A DNA stretch of 33,354 nt from Boothiomyces macroporosus (taxonomy: Eukaryota > Chytridiomycota > Chytridiomycetes > Rhizophydiales > Terramycetaceae). Positions 22,940 to 31,861 of the stretch are shown one piece after another. How positions within the stretch are numbered: position 1 is the stretch's first letter; every line of letters starts with the position of its first letter. The position numbers and the translations under genes are program-made. The stretch covers positions 1 through 33,354 of the forward strand of contig JADGKB010000133.1 in assembly GCA_027604185.1 (NCBI GenBank), given 5' to 3'. The notes beneath the pieces are model-generated. The model did not search any database. It saw only the letters and a program-made list of their open reading frames with translations, and had not been told where the DNA came from.

Positions 22940-24106
22940 ATGCCTCCAAAGAGCAAGAAAGCAGCAATTGAAAGAAAGCAGAAAATTGTCGAGGATAAAA
23001 CCTTTGGATTGAAAAACAAAAACAAATCTTCCAAAGTCAAGAAGTACGTGGAAGAAGTGACAAAGCAGGTGCACATTGCTGGTAATTTATCTTGATACAG
23101 GCGACCGTAAACAGAGAGAAGCTCAGGAAAAAGCCAGACAAGACCAGCTGATGAGGAAAAAGATGGAGGAAGAGAAAAAGAAGGAAATGGCGGAGCTGTT
23201 CAACACTGTAATCATTCAGCAAAAAGTTCCGTTCGGAGTTGATCCAAAAACAGTTCTCTGTGCTCATTTCAAAGCCGGCAAATGTCAAAAAGGAGGTAAT
23301 TGCACTCTAAAAAGATCGTTGTAAATTCTCCCACGATTTGAATATCGAACGTAAATCTCAAAAAGCAAATATTTATCAGGATGTGCGTGAAGAATCAAAG
23401 GAAGACAAGGAAAAGGATACTATGGAAAACTGGGATCAAACCAAATTGGAAGATGCGATTAAGCAACGTGAATCTGGAAGGGAAAATCTCAACAAGGCAA
23501 CTGAAATTGTTTGCAAATATTTCATTGAAGCCATTGAAACACAAAAATGTACTTTTTTTAATTTAATGTAGACGGTTGGTTCTGGGACTGTCCTAATGGA
23601 GTTACTTGCAAATACAGACACGCCCTTCCACCTGGGTTTGTGCTGAAAAAGAAGGAAACTGAACAAGAGCGAAGAGAAAGGGAAGAGTACGAGAAAAAGA
23701 ATGAAATTACAATTGAAGAATTCTTGGAAAAAGAGGTAGACGTTCCTAATATTAGCGACATAGCCTAGGGCCAAACCTCACGCCTGTCACTGCAGAATCA
23801 TTCGCTAAATGGAAAGCAGAGCGTACCAAGCGTCAAGAATTAGTACTGGAAGAACAAAACAGAAGCAAAAAGGAAGCAATGGCAAGAATGAAAGCTGGCC
23901 AAAAGACTGGTATGAAATTCTCTGGAAAGGATATGTTTGACTTTAACCCTGATTGGGCTAATGAAGGGGATGATGATGCTATGGATGAATATATTATACA
24001 AGAACAAGATGACGAGATGGAAATTAGTAGAGGTGTTAGTGCTGCTAGTTTGGAGGATATCCAAGATGACCAAGATGAAATGCAAGTTGAAGACATTCAA
24101 GAATAA
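22940..24106 (+). CDS. TMA46: Tma46/ZC3H15 (DFRP1) translation-associated CCCH zinc-finger protein
   Basis: Exons 22940..23081, 23101..23295, 23315..23548, 23572..23735, 23756..24106 (361 aa; introns 19, 19, 23, 20 nt). The N-terminus [15 protein letters not shown] and [18 protein letters not shown] are diagnostic. Two CCCH zinc fingers are completed only by splicing: [19 protein letters not shown], then a second ending in [33 protein letters not shown] and FAKWKAER follow, then an acidic C-terminus (DFNPDW, many D/E). The family partners the GTPase Rbg1/DRG1 on ribosomes. AATAAA (24102-24107) overlaps the stop. The convergent NmrA-like gene ends 21 bp away. Confidence 0.94.
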
Positions 24107-24127
24107 AAATGAAATATTAATAAGACA

Positions 24128-24928
24128 CTAATTCTTTAAAAATCGCTTGAACAAGTATCCTATGCCAAACCCAGCCAATCCCAGTCCAAGTATCAATCGA
24201 GGGATGTACCGCTTCATTGCTAGTATCAACACACCTCTTGCTTCAGTGCGTGGGTCTGTAAATGAACCTAGACGCAAAGTAGAGTTAACTACCACAGTCT
24301 TATTGCTAAACTTGTGCTCCTTGATCTCTTGATAAACAATCCTTGCCAAATCCTCATACGTGATTTGATTAGAGTACTCTGCCAAGGGAGCACCATAAGT
24401 CTGTTCATAAACAACAACATCAAAAGTAGGATCAGTATTCCATATTTGAACCGGATGGAAAATAGTAAACTTGGTTCCATTTGTACAGAATTCCTTTAGC
24501 TTCTGTTCTGCTACTGCCAAATCTTGATAGTTGTTGTGTAAAAGGAAAGGATGGAGAACTACGCGGTAAAAGAAGGGTCTTTGAGAAGTGTCTGCTCCAA
24601 CACCGTTTGAAGAGATCAAGTACACATGTTTTAGAGAAGGGGTAGAGTGCTTGATTACTGCTTGTACCGAGTCTTGTACTATTGTAGTTGGATCAAGGGG
24701 TGGGGCAGCAGTAGCTACTAGAACCAATTCCGCATCAATTAGCAATTCCGATAATGCTTTTGAATCGTAAATATCACCTTTAACTAGAGTAAGATTAGGA
24801 TGTGCTTTCAAGTCACTGGGGAATTTTGATGGTGTACGAACAAGAGCGTATACCTTATGGTCATCTAACGCTCTTTTGATTACTGGTATTGCTGTTCTAC
24901 CTGTGCCTCCAATAACGGCTAATTTCAT
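24128..24928 (-). CDS. NmrA-like/atypical SDR NAD(P)-binding protein
   Basis: A single exon of 266 aa. The frame extends upstream to 25024 but only with a GTG, so the ATG at 24928 (MKLAVIGGTGRTAI) is chosen; it puts the dinucleotide motif GGTGRTA at the N-terminus as expected. YALVRTPSKF (Arg for phosphate of NADP) and a D of VKGDIYD mark the Rossmann core. VLVATAAPP, VYLISSNGVG and TIFHPVQIWN follow the family pattern. The C-terminal ~25 residues are hydrophobic (LILGLGLAGFGIGYLFK), suggesting a membrane tail anchor. The catalytic Tyr-x-x-x-Lys is not evident, as in NmrA/NAD(P)H-flavin reductase-like atypical SDRs. Substrate unknown. No introns. Confidence 0.82.
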   Translation of the reverse strand: MKLAVIGGTGRTAIPVIKRALDDHKVYALVRTPSKFPSDLKAHPNLTLVKGDIYDSKALSELLIDAELVLVATAAPPLDPTTIVQDSVQAVIKHSTPSLKHVYLISSNGVGADTSQRPFFYRVVLHPFLLHNNYQDLAVAEQKLKEFCTNGTKFTIFHPVQIWNTDPTFDVVVYEQTYGAPLAEYSNQITYEDLARIVYQEIKEHKFSNKTVVVNSTLRLGSFTDPRTEARGVLILAMKRYIPRLILGLGLAGFGIGYLFKRFLKN

Positions 24929-25555
24929 TTTTTGGTGAACAGTTTCGGTTGGAAAATTACTTGCACTCGGAAATACATCAACCAGGCTGTTTATTGAAAA
25001 GTTATAAGCTGTATATCTCGACACTTGTTAGCAAAATAGTGGCTGTAATTGGAAGAGGTATCGCCATGCAGCAAGTCCCGGTGCTTTACGTGTTTCTGTC
25101 CTTGGATCTACAAACTATCTAGAACAGCGGTTGAAATGACGTGTACACTATATCGGCAGCACTCAGCAACTAATCAGTTGCGTTCATATCATATATACCC
25201 GAGAACAATTTCTGTGTTGGATACCAAATCTTTGACCATAAATTCTATTGAAGCCTTCCTTATTAGTTCTTCCTGTGTCTGCTGTTACTGCAATTTTCAT
25301 TAGAAATAAGCGCCGAGCTTCTCAGTGCTGAAACTGGCATAGGGTTAACTCAGAGGTAACATGCTGGCTTTCTATTAGCTGCTTTTGGATAGATAAAAAC
25401 GCTGCTTCATATACCTACCATCATCCCTCTCTAATATCGGTGATTTCTCTTACTATCCTTTTGTGTTACTTTGTATCCATAATTTACTCTTTTGCTCAGC
25501 CACAGTATCCATCAACTCAAAGTTTCGCAAACAGCCACGACTTTCACAATCTGAA
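24929..25555. promoter_or_regulatory. Divergent intergenic region, NmrA-like gene / Sla2
   Basis: These 627 bases form the longest gene-free stretch. An 84-codon frame at 25049-25303 has no ATG-supported homology, is cysteine/serine rich and low in recognisable motifs, and is not called. A pyrimidine-rich tract near 25430-25480 may mark the Sla2 transcription start. Nothing else is seen. Confidence 0.4.
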
Positions 25556-28500
25556 ATGGCATACAATGACTATTCGTATGGGGGTTATGCACCAAAAGTA
25601 GGAAGTGAAAAGATGGAATTAGAATTAGCGCAGGCTATTAAAAAAGCTCTTTCTCCTGAAGAAACTTCACCAAAGCAAAAGCATGTAAGATCATGTATAT
25701 TGTACACTTGGGATATGAAGGGATCCGGATCGCTTTGGAATGCGCTCAAAGTATTCCCAATGTTGAGCGAAGATGTTATCGGATTCAAAGCCATGATTTT
25801 GATTCATAAAGTTGCAAGACAAGGACACCAAAATGTACTTGCTTTTAACCTAGGCATTGAAAGATCTTGTTGCTGAACACAACTGGCTGGATGGAATCGG
25901 AAGAGCGAGTAGTTTTCAAGGCTCTTATGCGCAGTTGATTCAAATGTACATTGCATTCCTCAAAAGCAAACTGCAATACCACAAATTCCACCCTTACTTT
26001 TCGGGAACTTTTGATTATGAGGAATACGTGTCTTTAAAGGGAATTGAAGATCCAAATGAAGGGTAAACTATTTTAACAAAGATATGAAACCATCTTTGAA
26101 TTATTGGGATTGTTGGAAAAAATCCAAAAGTTTCAAAAGCTCATCTTTTCAAACTTGAGATCGTATGGTGGTCACAATGAAGCTCGTATTGGAGCCTTGG
26201 TGCCATTGGTCGAGGAAAGTTATGGTATCTACCAATTCATTGTTTCAATGATGACTGCAATGCACACTAGTAATTGGGGTTTAATCATAGTTATTGGTTC
26301 GGTTGAAGTATTGGGCCCATTGCGCGATTCTTTCAAGACCCACCACTACGAATTGGTACAATTTTACGATGATTGTAACCAAATCCGATATCTCACTTCT
26401 TTGATTTCAATTCCAAAGCTCAGTAGCGAACCACCAAACTTTTTAGCCCAAGGCCCTCCAAAACAACAGCCTAGAAATGCTCAAAAGAACAATGACGCAG
26501 AAAAGGAAAAGGAGCGAGAAAGAGAGGTAGGCACAATACTAACGCAGCGTCAAAGAAAATTGGAAGAAGAACGGGAAATGAAGGAGCGTCAAAGATTACT
26601 TGAACAACAGCAAGAACAGTATGAAAGAGAGTTGCAGCAACAGCGCGAAGCTGAACTTAAAAGAATGCAGGAGCTGCAACTAAGAGAACAGGAACAGTTA
26701 CGTTTGCAAATGCAGCAACAGGAACAATATAATCTTGGCCAACAGCTTGAATTCTATCGCCAGCAATCACTCCGAGATAGGGAAACTTTGGGGCAGTATG
26801 AATTGGTAAAAAGATTCTTAGTTTAGAAAGTGAATCAATTGCAACAAGAACTGAATCGTGCCTTGCAAAATCAATCTGGCGATGCACAAAAAAATGAAAC
26901 TATCACTAGATTGACCAACGAAGTGGATCAATGGAAAACAAAATACGAAGCTTTGGCAAAGCTCTACGCGCAATTGCGAAAAGAGCATTTAGATCTATTG
27001 ACTAAATTCAAAGCTTTAAAAGACTCTGGAGCAAAAACATCTGAAGAAGCTCGCAAGAATCTAGAAAAGGCCCAAGCAGAATTGAAAGCTAAAGCAAACG
27101 AATTGACCGAAGTAATTGTTGAACGAAATCGCCTCAAAGGAGATACAGACAGGATTAGACTGCAGTACGAGGAGGAATTTGCACGCTTAAGAAAAGAATT
27201 GGAGCAAAGCAAAGCCGCTTTAACAGAAATGTCTCTTACTAGAGGTACAGAAGTCCAGTCTTTGGTGGCAAGATTTACCCAAGAACAACAGAATCTCGAA
27301 AATATTTTGCAAGGAAAACAAATGGAAATTGCTCAACTCACAAATCAGCTCCAGGATGTATTATCAGCAATGGAAAGGTCTAAATTGGTACTAGTAGTGT
27401 AATTTAGAACTATGAAGAAGAGACATCCGTTCTTCAAGCTGGTTTGGATCAAGCGTTGGAAATTCTTCGCCAGCACCAAATGGAGAGTGAATCTGGCATG
27501 GGAGCTAGAGATGAAAGAATCCAAATCTTGGAAGGGAAGCACCAGCAGCTTCTTGATCAAATGATGGGTATTGCGCATCTAATGTAGACAACGTACTCCA
27601 GACTTGTGTTACGACTGTCTCTGAATCCCTCTTTCAGTTGGATTCCATCGAAGAAGGCGCTAAAGTTTCGCCTGAATTTGTCCTTTCTTTGATTGAAAGG
27701 GCACAACAGCGATGCACTGAATTTTCCACTAGTTTTGTAAAGTTTGTGAATGTAATCTGATCTTAATGATAGGGCGGCGATCCAAAAGACGCTGTTACAA
27801 CATCCTCCGCATTTGCTCAATCTATCGCTGAATTACTTCGTAGCGGGAAAGCTGCCATTGGATTAGCACAGGAAGAATCGGACGGAGATGAAATCCACAA
27901 GTCTCTGGGGATGACTGGACAAGCAGCAATTCAATTCTTTGAAAAAGTAAAATCTGCAGTCCTCGCACAAGTTCCTGCACAAAAGAAACCGGAATACATT
28001 GTAAACATTTCACGGGAGACTCAGCAGCAAGTTAGCCGTGCAACGCCTTTATTGGAAAAAATTGCGGGATCCAAAAACAACAAAATTGAAGGTGACCTGG
28101 GAGATGCTGTTGAAAGTGCTATGGGTGCTGCATTCAGAGCGATCGAAGAAGCAGGTAAGCGTTTGGAAGCGCTTTTGCAAAGCCAAGGACCAAATCTCAA
28201 CGTCAATTCTGCAATTCTTCAAGCAGCCATTGCAATTACCACTGCTATTGCTAATTTGATCAAGTGTGCCACTGCATCCCAACAAGAAATCGTCGCCCAA
28301 AATAAAGGAAACGCAACCTCAACCGCCTTCTACAAGAAAAACAACAAATGGACCGAAGGGCTTATTTCTGCCGCTCAATCTGTATCTACCTCAACTGTGT
28401 ATTTAGTGGAAGTTGCTGATGGTCTGGTACAAGGCACAAAGTCTTGGGAACAGCTCGTCGTCGCTGCGCAGGATGTAAATGTATCTACTACTCAATTGGT

Positions 28501-28792
28501 TGCTGCTTCAAGAGTAAAAGCAACTCTTTACAGCAAAACTCAAGATCGCTTGGAAGCAGCAGCTGTCCAAGTTCGTGAAGCAACTAAATTGCTTGTAAAA
28601 GCAGCTAAAGACGCTTCTAAACTGTCCGCTGAACGAGATGCAAGAGAGCAGGTTGGCAAAATGTCCAAGCATGAGGCTAAGGTCAAGGAAATGGAACAAC
28701 AGGTCAAGATTTTGGAGCTTGAAAAGGAATTGCAAACTGCGCGCTATACCTTGGGTGAGATGCGCAAGGCTGGTTATCACGAAGAAGTTTGA
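25556..28792 (+). CDS. SLA2: Sla2/HIP1R endocytic adaptor (ANTH, coiled coil, talin-like THATCH)
   Basis: Exons 25556..25834, 25854..26062, 26082..26279, 26301..26526, 26548..26805, 26827..27387, 27408..27567, 27588..27751, 27773..28792 (1024 aa; eight introns of 19-21 nt). The N-terminal ANTH domain (about 20-290) has KKALSPEETSPKQKHVR, KAMILIHKVARQGHQN, FHPYFSGTFDYEEYVSLKGI, LVPLVEESYGIY and YLTSLISIPKL; it binds PI(4,5)P2. A long Q/E-rich coiled coil follows (about 310-690). The C-terminal I/LWEQ (THATCH) actin-binding domain fills the last ~250 residues (NKWTEGLISAAQSV, DVNVSTTQLVAASRVK), ending in a short coiled coil. The protein links clathrin coats to actin. The 26527-26547 intron is 21 nt and stop-free in frame. 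AATAAA overlaps the TGA stop. Confidence 0.95.
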
Positions 28793-28812
28793 ATAAAAGT
28801 ACACTTTGCTAG

Positions 28813-28820
28813 TCACGTGA
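28813..28820. promoter_or_regulatory. E-box palindrome TCACGTGA before RPL4
   Basis: It lies 85 bp upstream of the uL4 start, inside the short Sla2-RPL4 spacer. The flanks match the copy at 21111-21120. Cbf1-type sites are common in fungal ribosomal-protein promoters; its use here is inferred. Confidence 0.35.
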
Positions 28821-28904
28821 GACCGGAGAATTTTATTGGCTCACAAATGTCCAAAAAAAATGAAAAGCAAAAACTCACACTTGAATTTTTTACATTAAGA
28901 AGAA

Positions 28905-30017
28905 ATGGCTGCCAGACCAACTGTTACTGTATTCAACGTAAAAGGAGAACAAACTGCAACTGCAACTCTCCCAGCTGTTTTCACCGCTCCAATCAGATCC
29001 GACATTGTTCAATTCGTTCACACCAACGTTGCAAAGAACAAGAGACAAGCTTATGCTGTCTCTGTTGAAGCTGGTCACCAAACCTCCGCTATCTCCTGGG
29101 GTACTGGTCGTGCTGTCTCTCGTATTCCTAGAGTTTCTGGCTCTGGTACTCACAGAGCTGGTCAAGCTGCTTTCGGTAACATGTGCCGTGGTGGACGTAT
29201 GTTTGCTCCAACCAAGGTCTTCAGAAAATGGCACGTCAAGGTTAACCAAAACCAACGCCGTTTCGCCACTGCTTCTGCTTTAGCTGCTACTGCTCTCCCA
29301 TCCTTGGTTTTGGCCCGTGGACACAAGATTGAAGAAATTGAAGAAGTCCCACTTGTTGTTGCTAACGACGTTGAAAGCTACTTCAAGACCAAGAAGGCTG
29401 TTGCTTTCTTGAAAGCTATCAACGCATACGCTGACGTTGAAAAGGTCGTTGACTCCAAGAAAATGCGTGCTGGTAAGGGTAAATACAGAAACAGACGTCA
29501 CACCCAAAGACGTGGTCCATTGGTTATCTACAACCAAGACGAAGGTATCGTCAAGGCTTTCCGCAACATTCCTGGAGTTGAAACTGCTTCCGTCAACTCT
29601 TTGAACTTGTTGCAACTTGCTCCTGGTGGTCACTTGGGACGTTTCGTCATCTGGACTCAAGATGCTTTCGAAAAGTTGGACTCCATCTACGGAACCACCA
29701 CCCAAGTTTCTGAAGTCAAGAAAGACTACACCCTTCCACACTCCATCATCACCAACCCAGATCTTCCAAGATTGATCAACTCTGAAGAAATTCAATCCGT
29801 TGTTCGTGAAGCTGGACAAGCTATCGTCAAGAGACCATTCACTCAACGCAAGAACCCATTGAAGAACAATGGTGTATTGGTCAGATTCAACCCATACGCC
29901 CAAACTTTGCGTCGTCGTGAAATCTTGGCTGAAGAAGCCCGCAAAGCCGGAAAGACCGCCAAGAAGACTTCCAAGAAGGTCGTCAACAAGGAATTCATTG
30001 GTGCTTTGTTGCAATAA
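28905..30017 (+). CDS. RPL4: Ribosomal protein uL4 (60S L4)
   Basis: A single exon of 370 aa, full length for a eukaryotic L4. [15 protein letters not shown], the long internal loop motif [60 protein letters not shown] and the eukaryotic C-terminal extension ([12 protein letters not shown]) are clear. The extended loop reaches into the peptide exit tunnel. Codon use differs sharply from neighbours: ATC, GTC, AAG, TCC and GCC are preferred, as expected for a highly expressed gene. It is the longest of the few intron-free conserved genes here. AATAAA (30013-30018) contains the stop. It starts 112 bp after the Sla2 stop. Confidence 0.97.
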   Translation: MAARPTVTVFNVKGEQTATATLPAVFTAPIRSDIVQFVHTNVAKNKRQAYAVSVEAGHQTSAISWGTGRAVSRIPRVSGSGTHRAGQAAFGNMCRGGRMFAPTKVFRKWHVKVNQNQRRFATASALAATALPSLVLARGHKIEEIEEVPLVVANDVESYFKTKKAVAFLKAINAYADVEKVVDSKKMRAGKGKYRNRRHTQRRGPLVIYNQDEGIVKAFRNIPGVETASVNSLNLLQLAPGGHLGRFVIWTQDAFEKLDSIYGTTTQVSEVKKDYTLPHSIITNPDLPRLINSEEIQSVVREAGQAIVKRPFTQRKNPLKNNGVLVRFNPYAQTLRRREILAEEARKAGKTAKKTSKKVVNKEFIGALLQ

Positions 30018-30124
30018 ATTGTCTGCGATTTTGCATGCTAATATAATATAGTTTATAATTCTCTAAAACATTTATCTGTCACATGACTTTGATGAAAGCC
30101 AACTTTGATTTTTCCCAATTACAA

Positions 30125-30669
30125 ATGCAGAGAGCAACCACCACAGCGCTAAGGAGACTAATGACAGAATACAAGGAACTCACTCTAAATCCACCAGAGG
30201 GTATCCAAGCCGGACCAGTATCAGAATCAAACTATTTTGAATGGGAGGCACTAATAAGCGGACCAGAAGGAACTCCATTTGAAAACGGAATATTTGTTGC
30301 TGAGCTGAAATTTCCCAAGGATTATCCGCTATCACCTCCAGTAATGAAATTCACAAGTGAAATATTCCATCCAAATGTTTATCCAGGTACTTTACACTAA
30401 CAAAGATGGAACAGTCTGTATATCTATTTTGCATGCTCCGGGAAATGATCCTAATGGATATGAGCATGCCAGTGAACGGTGGTCACCAGTTCAATCAGTG
30501 GAAAAGATTCTGTTGTCAGTTGTCAGTATGTTGGCAGGTAAAACTATACTAACAAGAACCAAATGTGGATAGTCCTGCTTCTGTTGAAGCTGCGAAAATG
30601 TGGAGATTGGATAGAAAGCAATTTGATTGTTTAGTCCAGGATTGTGTGAGAAAGAGTTTGGGATTGTAA
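30125..30669 (+). CDS. UBC7: Ubiquitin-conjugating enzyme E2, Ubc7/UBE2G2 type
   Basis: Exons 30125..30386, 30406..30537, 30557..30669 (168 aa; both introns 19 nt, gtactttacactaacaaag and gtaaaactatactaacaag). An in-frame ATG at 30083 would add 14 residues; 30125 gives the usual family length and N-terminus ([20 protein letters not shown]). The E2 core shows [16 protein letters not shown], with Cys as the ubiquitin thioester site. The acidic-loop insertion [20 protein letters not shown] after it is diagnostic of the G2 class, and [18 protein letters not shown] follows. The family works in ER-associated degradation with Cue1/gp78-type partners. The motifs spanning both splice joins are exact, which makes these introns among the best supported in the window. 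Confidence 0.96.
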
Positions 30670-30680
30670 GAATAAAACAG

Positions 30681-30799
30681 TGTGCAAATTCCAACTATGT
30701 GTTTATTAGGTGTGCAAATTCCAACTATGTGTTTATTAGGTTACAAATTCCAACTATGTGTTTATTAGGTGTGCAAACTCCAACTATGTATTTATTAGG
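30681..30799. repeat. ~30-bp minisatellite between Ubc7 and the carrier gene, AATAAA per unit on the minus strand
   Basis: Four units: 30681-30710 and 30711-30740 identical, 30741-30769 (29 bp, TTA for TGTG at its start) and 30770-30799 (two substitutions). Read on the minus strand each begins CCTAATAAA. The fourth copy supplies the stop codon (30795-30797) and first poly(A) signal of the carrier gene. Confidence 0.95.
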
Positions 30800-31713
30800 T
30801 ATTAGACTTTGAAAATGCATTGATTGATTCAAAAACAAATATGGCAGCCCCGTTTGTGGGAAATGAACGAAGGAAGCAAGGAACAAAGCCGCGATAAAAG
30901 CCTTTAATCCCTTCCGTCCTTAGAATATACTTGAAGCAGTTGTAAATATTTGTGTATGGTGCATTCACATCTGGTCTAGTCATTAGCCTGTTTTTAATGA
31001 CATCTACATTAGCATTAGATTACCGCAGGGAAAAGATATCGTCCAAAAAGTATTGGCTGCCAATCCACCAGCAAGGAACGGAATCATTGATTGATCAACA
31101 TACTTTGAGAGTTGCTGGGTGTAAATTTCATACGATCCCCACAATACCCAAAACCAAGATCTGAACAAAAGACATCCATCAAGCCCGCGATACAATCCTC
31201 TAATCCCGCTCTGGTTATATAACTGTTTGGCACAGTCGATTGGCCCGCTGTACCTTTTAGTTTCATACTGAATTTGAAGTTTAGCTTTTAGCAATTCAAT
31301 TGAAGTAGCTACAAAGGATACTACAAACCCAGCACCTAATCCGGCAATCGAATGTTGAGCTACAGTAAGAGGTTCATCTCCATTCTTTAATAATAGTCTA
31401 AAATTTGTAAGAGACCCTAGCTGAACAGAATCCATTAATGCCCAACCAAATAATGGCGGAGTAGCGCCTACATTAGATAATGCTACCTTTATACATTGCA
31501 GCGAAACCTTCTTTTCTTATAGTCGATATCAAACAATCCAGTGGGCCCTTAAAGCGTCCAAATCCGCCCTCAGTTTGCATGCGCACTTTAATAGTGTCTG
31601 GTTAGCGATTGAATACCAAATGGATGGCCGATTACTAGCTTTGTTGCTCCTGAAAATATTCCTGCAACGAATCCCACAAAGTTTTCCTTGTCCATTTTTG
31701 ACAAGATTTTCAT
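30795..31713 (-). CDS. Mitochondrial carrier family (SLC25) protein
   Basis: Spliced model complement(30795..31003, 31024..31467, 31487..31597, 31617..31713) gives 286 aa with introns of 20, 19 and 19 nt. A second in-frame ATG at 31695 (MDKENFVGF) is an alternative start. Three ~100-residue repeats with carrier signatures are seen: GHPFDTIKVRMQ (completed by the 31598-31616 intron), TSIELLKAKLQ, and SFPCDVIKNRLM (completed by the 31004-31023 intron). The Pro of the second signature is Ser. Glycine-rich GLYRG/GFYRG motifs follow repeats 2 and 3. The family exchanges metabolites across the inner mitochondrial membrane; the substrate is not assigned. The stop lies in the minisatellite. It is divergent from the formin-like gene, with 148 bp between starts. 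Confidence 0.9.
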
Positions 31714-31861
31714 CACCACAAAAATTGAGAATCGTTAGATGCGGTAATGAGAGTACCACTTGCTTTAAAGATATTCGTTTGATTTGTGGGTCAATATTGT
31801 GGCGCCAGTTTCAACCCTTTTGTGGCTTGAAAGTGCAAAAGCACTTTGCCAAAAACCTCAT

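Noticed and set aside
24929..25024. N-terminal extension of the NmrA-like protein
   Set aside because: Only a GTG start is available, and the Rossmann motif expected at the N-terminus follows the ATG at 24928.
25049..25303. 84-codon open frame in the NmrA-Sla2 spacer
   Set aside because: No recognisable motif, atypical Cys/Ser-rich composition, and it sits in the promoter region of two divergent genes.
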